Below are positions 1 through 9,875 of a DNA stretch of 64,000 nt, in pieces. How positions within the stretch are numbered: position 1 is the first letter of the stretch; every line of letters starts with the position of its first letter. Position numbers and translations under genes: made by a program. This DNA comes from Fidelibacterota bacterium (lineage in GTDB: Bacteria > Pseudomonadota > Alphaproteobacteria > Rhodospirillales > Rhodospirillaceae): the NCBI GenBank assembly GCA_947475295.1, contig CANJLF010000011.1, positions 1-64,000 on the forward strand, read 5' to 3'. Under the pieces are notes generated by a model, which worked only from the letters and a program-made list of their open reading frames with translations, was not told where the DNA came from and ran no database searches.

Positions 1-2646
1 CCGCCCAAGGACGGCTCGGACCGTCCCGACGAAGACTTCGCCATGGACTGGGAAGTGGACGCCGGCTCCCAGAAACACATTAAAGAGATCCTCGATGCCC
101 TGAAGGGCGCCGACGGCGTCATTCTAGCAACCGACCCGGACCGCGAGGGCGAGGCCATCTCCTGGCACGTCCAGGATGAACTCGAGCGCCGCAAGGCCTT
201 GAAGGGCATGTCGGTCAAACGCGTCACCTTCAATGCCATCACCAAGAACGCCGTGCTGGAAGCCATGCAGCATCCGCGCGACGTCGATCAACAGCTGGTG
301 GACGCCTATCTCGCGCGCCGCGCCCTTGATTACCTTGTGGGCTTCACGCTTTCGCCGGTGTTGTGGCGCAAATTGCCGGGATCAAAGTCCGCCGGCCGCG
401 TGCAGTCGGTGGCTTTGCGCCTGATCTGCGACCGCGAGTTGGAGATCGAGAAATTTAAGGCCGAGGAATACTGGACCGTCGGCGCGGACATGAACACGGC
501 CAAGGCCGAGAAGTTTGCCGCGCGCCTGACCCATTTCGAGGGCAAAAAACTCGATAAGTTCGACCTGAACAACGGCGAGATCGCCGAACGCGCCGCCGCC
601 GCCGTGCGCCACGGCACGTTCACCGTCACGTCCGTCGAGAAGAAGACCAAGCAGCGCCGCCCCTACGCGCCCTTCACCACCTCGACCCTGCAGCAGGATG
701 CATCGCGCCGGCTTTATTTCTCGGCGCGCCAGACCATGGATATCGCCCAGAAGCTCTACGAAGGCTTCGAGATCGGCGGTGAGACCGTGGGTCTGATCAC
801 TTATATGCGTACCGACGGCGTACAGATGGACGGCGAAGCCATTACCTCCGTGCGCAAACTCATCGGCGAACGCTACGGCGCGAAGTTCGTGCCCGAGGCG
901 CCGCGCGTCTATAAAAGCAAAGCCAAGAACGCGCAGGAAGCCCACGAAGCCATCCGCCCCACCGACGCCAACCGTACGCCCGACAGCGTTGCGCCCTATC
1001 TGTCGGCCGACCAGTTGAAGCTCTATGAGCTGATCTGGAAGCGCACCATGGCGAGCCAGATGGAATCCGCAGTGCTCGATCAGGTGTCGGTGATTTCATC
1101 GACCGCCGATCAGCAGACCCAGTTGCGTTCCAGTGGCTCGACCATCGTCTTCAGAGGCTACATGGAAGTCTACGATGACACCGCCGCAGCGGCCGCAGTT
1201 GCGGGCGAAGGTGCCGCCGAAGACGAAGAAGCCGTGGGCAACCTGCTGCCCGTGGTCACCGAAGGCCAAAAGCTCGATGTCGGCACGGTCACGCCGGAAC
1301 AGCATTTCACCCAGCCGCCGCCGCGCTACTCCGAAGCCAGCCTGGTCAAGTCGCTGGAAGAAAAGGGCATCGGCCGGCCTTCCACCTATGCCTCCATCAT
1401 CCAAGTCTTGCAGGACCGCAAATATGTCCGCATGGACAACCGACGCTTCATCCCGGAAGACCGTGGCCGCGTGGTCATTGCCTTCCTGGAAAGCTTCTTT
1501 GGCCGCTATGTCGAATACAACTTCACCGCCGATCTGGAGAACCAGCTCGACGAGATTTCCAGCGGTAATCTGAACTGGAAAAAAGTCCTCGCCGATTTCT
1601 GGCGTGACTTCATCGTCGCCATCGACGGCACCAAGGATCTGACGCGCACCGCCGTGATCGATGCGCTGGATGCTCTGCTGGAGCCGCACTTATTCCCAGT
1701 CCGCACCGACGGCACCAACCCGCGCAAGTGCCCAGCCTGCGCCGACGGCCGTATCGGCCTCAAGTTCGGCAAATTCGGCGCCTTCATCGGCTGCAGCAAA
1801 TACCCCGAGTGCCGCTACACCCGCCCGCTGGGCGCACCGGAACCCGGCGCCGGCGAGGTACTCGACGGCCCCAAGGAACTCGGCCTCGATCCCAAAACCG
1901 GCCTCAAGATCACGCTGCGCGTCGGCCCCTACGGCCCTTACGTCCAATTGGGCGGCGAGGAAGTCCTTCCTGCGCCGCCACCCGTGCCCGAAGAACTCGG
2001 ACCCGACGGCAAGAAGAAGCGCAAGAAGAAGGCCGCGCCCAAAGACAAGCCCAAGCGCGCGTCGCTGCCCAAAGGCACCCAGGTCGCCGATGTCGATTTG
2101 GAGAAGGCCCTGAAGCTTCTGTCGCTGCCGCGTGAAATTGGGCTTGAGCCTGAAACCGGCGAAATGATCCTGGCCGGCATCGGCCGCTTCGGACCTTACT
2201 TAAAAGTCGGTCCGCGTTATCAATCGCTGCCCAAGGACGACGACGTTCTGGAAATCGGTTTGAACCGCGCCGTCATCGTTTTGGCTGAAGGCAAAGAGCG
2301 CGCGGCCAAACGCGGCGGCGGAGCCGGCGCCAAGAATATCGGCAATCATCCGGAAGACGGCCGCGCGATTACATTGCGGTCAGGTCGCTTCGGCGCCTAT
2401 GTACAGCACGGCCAGATCCGTGCGACATTGCCCAAGGATATGGATGCTTCAACTGTCAGTGTCGACTCTGCCGTGGCCTTGCTTATGGCCAAAGCCGCCA
2501 AAGGCGGTGCGGGCGTGAAAGCGCCGAAGAGCAAAGTCGCCAAGGCCGACGCCCCCCTTGCAAAAGCCGCGAAAGCCGCCAAGGCAACCAAGGCGAAGGC
2601 CAAAACCGCCAAAGCCAAATCTCCCCCACGTAAGGCGGCGGAATAA
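1..2646 (+). CDS. topA: DNA topoisomerase I (5' end truncated by window)
   Basis: Type IA topoisomerase that relaxes negative supercoils by transient single-strand breakage. The frame is open from base 1 without a start, so most of the TOPRIM domain lies outside; the first residues (PKDGS...EDFAMDWEV) and the DPDREGEAI motif just after belong to the TOPRIM end. The active-site tyrosine is in the GLITYMRTDG motif, with its codon at 802-804. A single C4 zinc finger (CPACADG...GCSKYPEC) starts near 1732. It is followed by topoisomerase C-terminal repeats (GRFGPYLKVG, GRFGAYVQHG) and a Lys/Ala-rich tail, common in alphaproteobacterial TopA and probably DNA-binding. rnr begins three bases after the stop, which suggests cotranscription. 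Identity is secure. Confidence 0.96.
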   Translation, partial: PPKDGSDRPDEDFAMDWEVDAGSQKHIKEILDALKGADGVILATDPDREGEAISWHVQDELERRKALKGMSVKRVTFNAITKNAVLEAMQHPRDVDQQLVDAYLARRALDYLVGFTLSPVLWRKLPGSKSAGRVQSVALRLICDRELEIEKFKAEEYWTVGADMNTAKAEKFAARLTHFEGKKLDKFDLNNGEIAERAAAAVRHGTFTVTSVEKKTKQRRPYAPFTTSTLQQDASRRLYFSARQTMDIAQKLYEGFEIGGETVGLITYMRTDGVQMDGEAITSVRKLIGERYGAKFVPEAPRVYKSKAKNAQEAHEAIRPTDANRTPDSVAPYLSADQLKLYELIWKRTMASQMESAVLDQVSVISSTADQQTQLRSSGSTIVFRGYMEVYDDTAAAAAVAGEGAAEDEEAVGNLLPVVTEGQKLDVGTVTPEQHFTQPPPRYSEASLVKSLEEKGIGRPSTYASIIQVLQDRKYVRMDNRRFIPEDRGRVVIAFLESFFGRYVEYNFTADLENQLDEISSGNLNWKKVLADFWRDFIVAIDGTKDLTRTAVIDALDALLEPHLFPVRTDGTNPRKCPACADGRIGLKFGKFGAFIGCSKYPECRYTRPLGAPEPGAGEVLDGPKELGLDPKTGLKITLRVGPYGPYVQLGGEEVLPAPPPVPEELGPDGKKKRKKKAAPKDKPKRASLPKGTQVADVDLEKALKLLSLPREIGLEPETGEMILAGIGRFGPYLKVGPRYQSLPKDDDVLEIGLNRAVIVLAEGKERAAKRGGGAGAKNIGNHPEDGRAITLRSGRFGAYVQHGQIRATLPKDMDASTVSVDSAVALLMAKAAKGGAGVKAPKSKVAKADAPLAKAAKAAKATKAKAKTAKAKSPPRKAAE

Positions 2647-2649
2647 CGG

Positions 2650-5007
2650 TTGAGCCGTCCCCACCAACCGCGCGGAAAAAAGGAAGGCTTCAAAGGAGCC
2701 AAGCCTACCGCGCGGGTTTCACCTCATTCAAAAAAGACCAATATCAATATGACACTTCCCAGCAAGGAAGAGATCCTTGCGTTTATCCGCGATTCTAAAA
2801 CCCAAGTCGGCAAGCGCGAGATCGCACGCGCCTTCAACATCCAAGGCCCGGCGAAGATCGCCCTCAAGGCCCTTCTCAAAAACCTCACCAACGACGGCGA
2901 CGTCGAGCGCGGCGAAAAGCGCCGCGTCGGCCAGGCCGGAGCATTGCCGCCGGTCGATGTGATCGACATCACCCATACCGACAAGGACGGCGACCTGTTT
3001 GCCAAGCCGGCAAAGTGGGAGTCCACCGCCCCGCCGCCGGTGATTTTCGTTATTCAACCCAAGGCGCGCGGCTTTGCCAAAGGCAAGTACAAACCGCTCA
3101 CCGTCGGCGTCGGCGACCGCGTGCTGGCGAAAATCCTGCCCGCCGGCGACGACAGCTATGAAGCGCGGCCCATCAAGAAGCTCGCAGCCGCGCCGACACG
3201 CCTGCTCGGAGTCTTCGAACTCGAAGGCGACCGCGGACGCTTGCGGCCGGTCGATAAAAAATATCGCCACGAAGTTATCGTCGCACGTAGTGACTTCGGT
3301 CCCGCGTTGCCCGGCGATCTGGTCGCCGTGGAGGTTTTCGATGTACCAAAGTACGGGCCGCAGCGCGGTCGCGTGATCGAGCGCTTAGGGCCCATGAATG
3401 CCAGCAAAAACTTGAGCCTAATTGCCATTCATGCCCAGGGCATTCCGCACACCTTTAACGACCAAGCCGTGGCCCAGGCCGCCCATGCCAAGGCAGCGCC
3501 CTTGGGCGACCGCGTCGATCTGCGTCAAATCCCCTTGGTCACCATCGATGGCGAGGACGCCCGCGATTTCGACGACGCGGTTTTTGCCGAACCCGATACG
3601 GACCCGGCCAATGCCGGCGGTTGGCATCTCTTGGTCGCCATCGCCGATGTCGCCTGGTATGTGCGCGCCGGCGACGCTCTCGACCGTGACGCCTATGTGC
3701 GCGGCAACTCGGTCTACTTCCCCGACCGCGTGGTGCCGATGCTGCCGGAAGAATTATCCAACGGCTGGTGTTCCCTGAAGCCCCACGAAGACCGGCCCGT
3801 GCTGGCCGCCCACATGTGGATCAATGCTCAGGGCAAGCTCTTACGCCACAAGATCATCCGCGGCCTCATGCGCTCGGAAGCGCGGCTGACCTATACGCAA
3901 GTGCAAGCTGCCCGCGACGGAACACCCGACGCTATAACCGCGCCGCTCATGGAGCGCGTCATCAATCCGCTTTACGGCGCATACGCGGCGCTTGAAGAGG
4001 CCCGCTCCAAACGCGGCACCTTGGAACTTGATCTAATCGAGCGCAAGATCATGGTCGATCGCGAAGGCAATATCCTCGGCGTCGAGCCGCGCGCGCGTTA
4101 CGACAGCCACAAGCTGATCGAGGAGTTCATGATCGCCGCCAACGTCTCGGCGGCTGAAACCCTATCGACATCCGCTTACCCCGGGGTCTACCGCGTCCAC
4201 GACAAGCCCGATCCGGAACGCATCGATGGCTTGCGCGAAGCTTTGCAAACCCTCGATCTTAAATTCCCCAATGCCGGCGAAGCGCGCGCCGCCGATTTCA
4301 ATCGCGTGCTCGCTCAAGTCCGCGGCGGGCCCCACGTGCACATGGTCAATACGCTGGTGCTGCGCACCCAGGCCCAGGCGGTCTACAGCCCCGAGAACAT
4401 CGGCCACTTCGGCTTGGCGTTGAAAAAATACGTGCACTTCACCTCGCCCATCCGCCGCTATTCGGACCTGCTGGTACACCGTGCGCTTATTGCCGCACAA
4501 AAATTGGGGGATGGCGGCTGGAATCCAAAACAGGACCCGGATCTGGTGGCGATCTGTGAATACATCTCCATGACCGAGCGCCGGGCCGCCCTGGCCGAGC
4601 GTCAGACCGTGGACCGGTTTACCGCCTCCTACCTTGCCGACCGCACCGGGGCCATATTCCGCGGCCGGATCAACGGCGTCAGCCGCTTCGGCCTGTTCGT
4701 CAACCTGGATGAAACCGGCGCCGACGGCATCCTGCCCATGCGTAACCTACCCCAGGACTTTTACGACCTGGACGAGCGCGCTCACCGCGTGGTCGGGCGC
4801 CGCCGCGGCCTACAACTGCGGGTCGGCGACGTCGTTGACGTCAAATTGCTGGAAACTGATGAGGTGACGGGCGGCATCGTTTTCGAGTATTCTGGACGGG
4901 AAGCTGGGGGCCGGGAGGGCACAGCCCCCAGACAAAAGGCGCCCAGGCAAAAGCAAAGTGGGGCGCCCAAGAAACCGCCACACCGCCGCACGAAACACAG
5001 GCGATGA
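2650..5007 (+). CDS. rnr: Ribonuclease R
   Basis: Processive 3'-5' exoribonuclease of the RNB family that degrades structured RNA and takes part in rRNA and tmRNA-linked quality control. In order: an N-terminal winged-helix region (PSKEEILAFIRDSKTQVGKREIARAF), cold-shock domains, the RNB catalytic core with the Asp-rich metal motif GEDARDFDDAV near 3550, a C-terminal S1 domain (FRGRINGVSRFGLFVNLDE near 4660), and a basic tail. The start is uncertain. TTG at 2650 gives a Lys-rich N-terminal extension. ATG at 2749 (MTLPSKEEIL) fits the usual beginning of the winged-helix domain. It follows topA directly and overlaps the next gene by four bases (ATGA), so topA-rnr-S41 peptidase looks like one operon. 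Confidence 0.95.
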   Translation: MSRPHQPRGKKEGFKGAKPTARVSPHSKKTNINMTLPSKEEILAFIRDSKTQVGKREIARAFNIQGPAKIALKALLKNLTNDGDVERGEKRRVGQAGALPPVDVIDITHTDKDGDLFAKPAKWESTAPPPVIFVIQPKARGFAKGKYKPLTVGVGDRVLAKILPAGDDSYEARPIKKLAAAPTRLLGVFELEGDRGRLRPVDKKYRHEVIVARSDFGPALPGDLVAVEVFDVPKYGPQRGRVIERLGPMNASKNLSLIAIHAQGIPHTFNDQAVAQAAHAKAAPLGDRVDLRQIPLVTIDGEDARDFDDAVFAEPDTDPANAGGWHLLVAIADVAWYVRAGDALDRDAYVRGNSVYFPDRVVPMLPEELSNGWCSLKPHEDRPVLAAHMWINAQGKLLRHKIIRGLMRSEARLTYTQVQAARDGTPDAITAPLMERVINPLYGAYAALEEARSKRGTLELDLIERKIMVDREGNILGVEPRARYDSHKLIEEFMIAANVSAAETLSTSAYPGVYRVHDKPDPERIDGLREALQTLDLKFPNAGEARAADFNRVLAQVRGGPHVHMVNTLVLRTQAQAVYSPENIGHFGLALKKYVHFTSPIRRYSDLLVHRALIAAQKLGDGGWNPKQDPDLVAICEYISMTERRAALAERQTVDRFTASYLADRTGAIFRGRINGVSRFGLFVNLDETGADGILPMRNLPQDFYDLDERAHRVVGRRRGLQLRVGDVVDVKLLETDEVTGGIVFEYSGREAGGREGTAPRQKAPRQKQSGAPKKPPHRRTKHRR

Positions 5008-6599
5008 ACGCGACTTTTTTAAGAACTTGGATTTTAAGCGTCGTCAGGTTCGGCGCGGTGGCAACTGCCGCCGTCGCACTGAGCGGCTGCGCTTGGGGGT
5101 CGGCCAACACCCACCGCGCGTACCGCCCCGTCGTTGTCGAAGGCGTCGACATCAACGTCGTGTACGATGTCCTTGTCCACGGCTTCGACGAAATCCAGGA
5201 TCGCGCAATGGACGATCCACCCCTGGACACGATGTTCATGGCGGCGCTGAACGGTATGAAAACCGTTGACCCGGCTTTGCAGATCAAATCGGCCAAGAAA
5301 AATCTGGCGCTGTATTACAACGACCGGAAGGTCATGGAGCTTGGGCCTGAGTCAAAACCAGACGTTCGGACTTGGAGTCTTACGACTCTTAGGGCCGTGA
5401 TGGGCGCCCGCAGGTCCTCGCCGGCATTTCGCGCCCTTGATGAAGAGGCGCTGTACAAAGTCGTCTTCGGCTACGCCTTAACCACGCTCGATCCCTATTC
5501 GCGCTATGCTGGCCGGCAGGTTGCCGCCAGCCTCCGGCTCGTGCGCGAAGGTGTCATAGGGCTTGGTGTCCGACTTGAGCTGAACTCCGACGGTGCGCTG
5601 GTTAAAGCGATTCTCGACGATAGTCCGGCGAGCACTGCCGGACTACACCTCAACGACATGATCGTTCAGGCCAATGGCGTCAGCTTGAAGAACCGGCAGC
5701 TGGCCGAAGTCCGCCGTCGCCTTGACGGCGGTGTCGGGACAACCGTGAACCTGACCGTGCGCCGGCCGGGCGAACAAACCCCGCTGGATATCAAGGTCGC
5801 GCTCGATCTTGTCGTGCCCGACACGGTGGCGGAAACCTTCGATAACGGCATTCTGGTTCTCACTGTTCATAGCTTCAATCAGCGTACCGCCTACGCCGTT
5901 GAAAAAGCCGTCACCACGGCGCGCGAGAGCGGCAAACTCAAAGGCATCGTGCTGGATTTTCGCGGTAACGGCGGCGGTCTATTGGATCAAGCCGTCGACA
6001 TCGCCGATTTATTCTTGGACTCAGGCGACATCATCACCTTGCGCGGGCGCCACCCTGACGCCAATCAATTTTATAAGGCCAACCCGGGCGACATCGTGGC
6101 CGGCATTCCCATCGCCGCGGTCATTGACGGCAAGTCGGCGTCGGCCGCGGAGATCGTCGTTGCCGCCCTTCAGGACAACCATCGCGCCGCCGTCGTCGGC
6201 ACCGTAAGTTGGGGCAAGGGCTCCGTGCAAACCATTCGGCGCCTGCCCAACGCCGGCGAGTTCGCTCTGACCTGGGCTCGGGCCATTACGCCGCGTGGCG
6301 CTGCCCTGCACGGTTTAGGCCTTCTGCCCAATATCTGCCTTAGCAATGAAGCGGACTCGGCCACCAACGTCACCAACCGGATCCGGGCCGGCGTCGGCGC
6401 CAATGCCGAGGCCCAACGCCTCTGGCGCGCGCCCGAAGATAATCCGGCCGCCCACGAAGCCTTACGCAACGCCTGCCCCGCCGAAGCCCATGCGGACCGG
6501 GCCTTGGACCTTGAAGTTGCCAAGAAGATCCTCAGCGATCCCGCCTTGCTGGCGCTTGCGACCCCAGGCGACACCTCGCATTTAGCCCTAAATCCCTGA
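5004..6599 (+). CDS. S41 family C-terminal processing peptidase, probable lipoprotein
   Basis: A CtpA/Prc-type serine protease. The N-terminus has a hydrophobic signal ending in a lipobox (ALSGC, Cys29), so the protein is probably anchored to a membrane on the periplasmic side. A PDZ-like domain follows (GLGVRLELNSDGALVKAILDDSPA, about residues 180-270). The S41 core carries the catalytic serine in DGKSASAAE and the lysine in SWGKGSVQT, the usual Ser-Lys dyad. Length 531 aa is slightly longer than typical CtpA, with an N-terminal region of about 150 residues before the PDZ. Its ATG overlaps the rnr stop (ATGA), implying translational coupling. The substrate is unknown. Distinguishing CtpA, Prc or another S41 subgroup is not possible here. 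Confidence 0.88.
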   Translation: MNATFLRTWILSVVRFGAVATAAVALSGCAWGSANTHRAYRPVVVEGVDINVVYDVLVHGFDEIQDRAMDDPPLDTMFMAALNGMKTVDPALQIKSAKKNLALYYNDRKVMELGPESKPDVRTWSLTTLRAVMGARRSSPAFRALDEEALYKVVFGYALTTLDPYSRYAGRQVAASLRLVREGVIGLGVRLELNSDGALVKAILDDSPASTAGLHLNDMIVQANGVSLKNRQLAEVRRRLDGGVGTTVNLTVRRPGEQTPLDIKVALDLVVPDTVAETFDNGILVLTVHSFNQRTAYAVEKAVTTARESGKLKGIVLDFRGNGGGLLDQAVDIADLFLDSGDIITLRGRHPDANQFYKANPGDIVAGIPIAAVIDGKSASAAEIVVAALQDNHRAAVVGTVSWGKGSVQTIRRLPNAGEFALTWARAITPRGAALHGLGLLPNICLSNEADSATNVTNRIRAGVGANAEAQRLWRAPEDNPAAHEALRNACPAEAHADRALDLEVAKKILSDPALLALATPGDTSHLALNP

Positions 6600-6630
6600 T
6601 TTATATATATTTTTTGGCCCACCCCAGCGC

Positions 6631-6658
6631 TTGACAGTGATTTGGGGCAGTGTATTGT
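6631..6658 (+). promoter_or_regulatory. Candidate sigma70-type promoter of rpmG
   Basis: A perfect -35 hexamer TTGACA (6631-6636) is followed after 16 bases by TATTGT (6653-6658). The pair lies about 65 bases upstream of the rpmG start, in the intergenic region after the S41 peptidase gene. Spacing and sequence fit a strong housekeeping promoter. The transcription start has not been located. Confidence 0.6.
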
Positions 6659-6724
6659 GCGCCGCTCACCGACGGCCTGCCTTAAGGGGCGCCGCGCAGC
6701 AGGATTTTAGGACAGGATACGATC

Positions 6725-6892
6725 ATGGCAAAGCCAGCCACCATCCAGATCAAATTGGAAAGCACGGGCGGCACGGGCTACTACTACGTGACCAAAAAGA
6801 ACCCGCGCAACATCACCGAAAAGATGGTGATGAAGAAGTATGATCCAGTCCTGCGTAAGCACGTGGACTTCAAGGAAGGCAAGATCAAGTAG
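6725..6892 (+). CDS. rpmG: 50S ribosomal protein L33
   Basis: A 55-residue protein beginning [29 protein letters not shown] and ending [11 protein letters not shown], the standard length and motifs of bacterial L33 in proteobacteria. It sits near the E site of the large subunit. The zinc-binding CxxC pairs of some L33 paralogues are absent, so this is the C-minus form. The gene has its own promoter-like sequence upstream and an intrinsic terminator 22 bases after the stop, so it is probably monocistronic. It converges on divK. Confidence 0.95.
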   Translation: MAKPATIQIKLESTGGTGYYYVTKKNPRNITEKMVMKKYDPVLRKHVDFKEGKIK

Positions 6893-6913
6893 GATCGCAC
6901 ATCCTCACGAATC

Positions 6914-6944
6914 AAAAAGCCCACCGCAACGGTGGGCTTTTTTG
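6914..6944 (+). terminator. Intrinsic terminator of rpmG
   Basis: GCCCACC (6919-6925), loop GCAAC, GGTGGGC (6931-6937), then a run of seven T. The A-run on the other side makes it potentially bidirectional, so it may also end divK transcription from the minus strand. Confidence 0.88.
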
Positions 6945-6966
6945 TTTCTGCGGTCCGAGATTATTC

Positions 6967-7347
6967 CTATGGGATGGCTTGCGGCTCCAGGAAACGCGAC
7001 ACCGTTTGCAGGAAGCTCGCGACAGAAATCGGCTTGGCGATATAGCCGTCGCATCCGCCGCTGCGGATTTTCTGTTCGTCGCCTTTCATGGCAAAAGCCG
7101 TCACCGCCACGACCGGGATCTTGCAGAGGTCGTCGTCGGCCTTGAGCATCTTGGTGATCTCAAGACCGGAAATTTCCGGCAGCTGAATATCCATGAGTAT
7201 CAGATCGGGCCGGTTTTTGCGCGTCATCTCAATCACCAGGCGACCGTCCTTGGCCTGCAGCGTATTGTAGCCGTGCGCCTGCAATAGGTCGTTGAACAGC
7301 TTCATGTTCAACTCGTTGTCTTCGACGATCAGAATAGTCTTAGGCAT
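6967..7347 (-). CDS. divK: Single-domain response regulator DivK
   Basis: A 126-residue CheY-like receiver with no output domain. It begins [21 protein letters not shown] and contains the phospho-acceptor Asp in [13 protein letters not shown], the switch Thr in [10 protein letters not shown] and the conserved Lys in YIAKPIS. These strings are very close to DivK, which receives phosphate from DivJ/PleC-type kinases and signals polarity and CtrA activity in alphaproteobacterial cell division. In Caulobacter, divK is followed by pleD near rpmG; here pleD is absent and the neighbour is rpmG, in convergent orientation. It is probably transcribed alone. Confidence 0.93.
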   Translation of the reverse strand: MPKTILIVEDNELNMKLFNDLLQAHGYNTLQAKDGRLVIEMTRKNRPDLILMDIQLPEISGLEITKMLKADDDLCKIPVVAVTAFAMKGDEQKIRSGGCDGYIAKPISVASFLQTVSRFLEPQAIP

Positions 7348-7490
7348 GGTCTGTTTTTTGCCTCAGTCATGGGGTCAAAACCGTACGGTAAACGCACCCC
7401 AACCGCTGATTGTTTCGAGTCTAATCAATATATATGTGTAAACCGCGCACCACAAGCTATCCTCCGCCGCCGGCGGAAAACAGCGCTTTT

Positions 7491-8348
7491 TCAGCGGAAA
7501 ACCACGGTTTTCTGACCATTCAGCAGAACCCGCCGCTCGGCGTGGTAACGCACGGCCCGCGACAGCACGACGTTTTCCAGATCACGACCCACGGCGATCA
7601 TGTCGGCAACGGCATGGGTATGGTCGACGCGTTCAACCGCCTGTTCAATGATCGGGCCTTCGTCGAGGCCGTCGGTGACGTAGTGGGCGGTGGCGCCGAT
7701 GATTTTCACGCCGCGCGTATAGGCCTGCTGATAGGGCTTGGCGCCCATGAAACTCGGCAAGAAAGAGTGATGGATGTTGATGCAGCGCCCAGCGAGGAGC
7801 GTCGCAGTCTTGGGGCTCAGCACCTGCATGTAGCGCGCAAGCACCACGAGATCAGCGCTGGAGTCCTTTGCGATCTTCAGCCACGCCGCTTCCTGAGCCT
7901 CCTTGCCGCCGGGTGTCAGCGGAAGATAGTGGTAGGGAATGCGGTGCCACTCGACAATCGAGCGCATGTCTTCGTGGTTGGAGAAAACGCCAACGACATC
8001 GATCGGCATTTGCCCGGCGTGCCAGCGGTGCAGAAGGTCGTGCAGGCAGTGGCCGATTTTGGAAACCGCGATCAGGACACGTAACCTCTGATCGGCCGGC
8101 ACAATGCTCCAGTCCATTTTGAACGGCGCAGCGACAGCGGCAAAGCGCTGCGTCACATCGCTGGGACTGGTCGACGACGGCGTGAAGACCGCGCGCATGA
8201 AAAACCGCTGCGTCGCCGGGTCGCCGTATTGTGAGGATTCGTCGATGAAGCAGCCGTGATCGCGTAAGAATCCCGACACCGCCGCCACCAATCCGGTGGT
8301 GTCGGGGCAGGCGATGGTCAGGATGTATTTCCCGGCGGTCGTGTTCAT
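7491..8348 (-). CDS. purU: Formyltetrahydrofolate deformylase
   Basis: Hydrolyses 10-formyl-THF to THF and formate, balancing the one-carbon pool. The protein has an N-terminal ACT domain (ILTIACPDTTGLVAAVSGFL) and a C-terminal formyltransferase fold with the hydrolase signature INIHHSFLPSF.GAKPYQQA and GATAHYVTDGLDEGPII, where the catalytic His and Asp lie. Length 285 aa matches the family. It stands alone between divK and rpoH, all on the minus strand but with gaps, so no operon is evident. The last residues (RVLLNGQKTVVF) are the usual PurU C-terminus. Confidence 0.95.
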   Translation of the reverse strand: MNTTAGKYILTIACPDTTGLVAAVSGFLRDHGCFIDESSQYGDPATQRFFMRAVFTPSSTSPSDVTQRFAAVAAPFKMDWSIVPADQRLRVLIAVSKIGHCLHDLLHRWHAGQMPIDVVGVFSNHEDMRSIVEWHRIPYHYLPLTPGGKEAQEAAWLKIAKDSSADLVVLARYMQVLSPKTATLLAGRCINIHHSFLPSFMGAKPYQQAYTRGVKIIGATAHYVTDGLDEGPIIEQAVERVDHTHAVADMIAVGRDLENVVLSRAVRYHAERRVLLNGQKTVVFR

Positions 8349-8388
8349 GGGGTTGCGTTTAGCACAGGACGGTTGAGCTCAGTACGGC

Positions 8389-8423
8389 AAAATAAAACCG
8401 CCCCGCTCGGCTGAGCGGGGCGG
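8389..8423 (-). terminator. Intrinsic terminator of rpoH
   Basis: An 11-bp GC stem (8398-8408 with 8413-8423, loop GGCT) lies just downstream of the rpoH stop on the minus strand. Read on that strand it is followed by TTTTATTTT. It separates rpoH from purU. Confidence 0.88.
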
Positions 8424-8440
8424 CTGTAGCAGATGAAGTT

Positions 8441-9352
8441 TTAGGCCATAGCGGGCCGCGGCAGGGCCTTAGAAGCCGCGGCTTCAAGCGCCTTGGACGC
8501 CGTCACCACCGCCTTCTGCAGCTTGTCAAAGGCGCGGTTTTCGATCTGACGCACGCGCTCGCGGCTGATGCCGTATTCGGCGCCAATTTCCTCGAGCGTG
8601 CGCGGGTTGTCGACCAAGCGGCGCTCCTCGATGATACGCCGCTCGCGCTCGGTCAGCGTTCTCAGGGCCTGCCTTAGCAAGCTTGTTCCGAGGACGCGGT
8701 CCTCCTTTTCGGCCAGCACCGTTTCCTGGCTGGGCTTGTCGTCCACCAGAAGATCCTGACGCTCGGTATCGCCCTCTTCGCCCACCAACTGATTGAGTGA
8801 GGAGTCCGACCGCGACAGGCGGCGGTTCATGTCGATGACCTCTTGCGTGGTCACGTCGAGCCGCTTGGCAATGGTGTTGGCCGCATCCAGGGGAATATCG
8901 CCCTCTTCGTAGAGGCCAAGCTTCGCCTTGAGCTTGCGCAGATTGAAGAACAGCTTCTTCTGCGCCGCCACGGTGCCGACTTTCACCAGCGACCATGAAT
9001 TGAGCACGTATTCGTTGATCGCCGCTTTAATCCACCACATGGCGTAAGTCGCCAATCGGAAGCCGCGATCCGGCTCGAACTTCTTCACCGCGCGCATCAG
9101 GCCTACATTGCCTTCGGAAATCAGATCCGAAACGGGCAAGCCGTAGAAGCGGTAGCCCATGGCAATCTTGGCCACCAGGCGCAGGTGGCTGGTGACGAGT
9201 TTATGTGCGGCCTCGGTGTCGCCGTGATCGGCGAAACGATGGGCCAGCATGAATTCTTCTTCCGGTTCCAGAAGTGGGAATTTCTTGATCTCCGCCATAT
9301 AGGCCGACAAGCCACTTTCCGAAGCCAGGACGGGAACACGTGAACTAGCCAT
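8441..9352 (-). CDS. rpoH: RNA polymerase heat-shock sigma factor RpoH (sigma32)
   Basis: A group-3 sigma70-family factor that directs transcription of heat-shock genes. It has region 2 motifs ([30 protein letters not shown], then [15 protein letters not shown]), the RpoH box typical of sigma32 ([12 protein letters not shown]), and a region 4 helix-turn-helix ([20 protein letters not shown]). Length 303 aa is normal. A strong ribosome binding site AAGGAGG lies nine bases before the ATG. The leader upstream is long (see 9353-9875). Alphaproteobacteria often have two RpoH copies; only one is visible here. Identity is secure at the family level. Confidence 0.95.
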   Translation of the reverse strand: MASSRVPVLASESGLSAYMAEIKKFPLLEPEEEFMLAHRFADHGDTEAAHKLVTSHLRLVAKIAMGYRFYGLPVSDLISEGNVGLMRAVKKFEPDRGFRLATYAMWWIKAAINEYVLNSWSLVKVGTVAAQKKLFFNLRKLKAKLGLYEEGDIPLDAANTIAKRLDVTTQEVIDMNRRLSRSDSSLNQLVGEEGDTERQDLLVDDKPSQETVLAEKEDRVLGTSLLRQALRTLTERERRIIEERRLVDNPRTLEEIGAEYGISRERVRQIENRAFDKLQKAVVTASKALEAAASKALPRPAMA

Positions 9353-9875
9353 AACAAACCTCCTTCGGGCTCAAAGCCCCCAACCTCGCCCTCGCCGAAG
9401 CGACGGGCTTATAACGCGCCGACATGGTCCCAAGGTCCCCAAAATCTAAGGTTCCTAGGACGTACTTGACGGGTGTTACGCGTAGGTAACCCGCAAAGCA
9501 CACGCACGCATTGCTGTCTGATGGAGATGAAGCGCCAACTGAGTGCGCATGGGGTCATATCCTTCTTAAGCAACATGACACGTCGGTGGCCCGCCACATG
9601 GCCAGACCTTTATGCCGGGAAACCCGCGAACGGCATCCCCCTCGACGCGAATATTAACCCAATTGGTGGGACGGGGTAAAGCATAACCGGCACGGCAGCT
9701 ATGCAGTTATGCATATGTCTTTTCAAGGGTTTAGCGCCGGATGCCGGAAAATGGCCGAGCGCAATGCAAAGGGTTTTCAACCCGTTATATCCGCCACAAT
9801 TAAAGCAGCGCGATGCCATATCCCCGCCACACGGCGACGTCATCTTGTAGTCAGGATCTTTCATAAGGAGCTGTC
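9353..9875. other. 523-base intergenic region between divergent rpoH and an exported-protein gene
   Basis: No convincing gene is seen. The rpoH ribosome binding site (AAGGAGG) lies at the left edge, and an AAGGAG for the next gene at 9865-9870. A short imperfect inverted repeat (GGGTGTTAC...GTAGGTAACCC) is present around 9469-9491, directly after TTGACG, and could be part of a promoter or operator. Promoters for both divergent genes must lie here, but no -10/-35 pair stands out. Confidence 0.4.
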
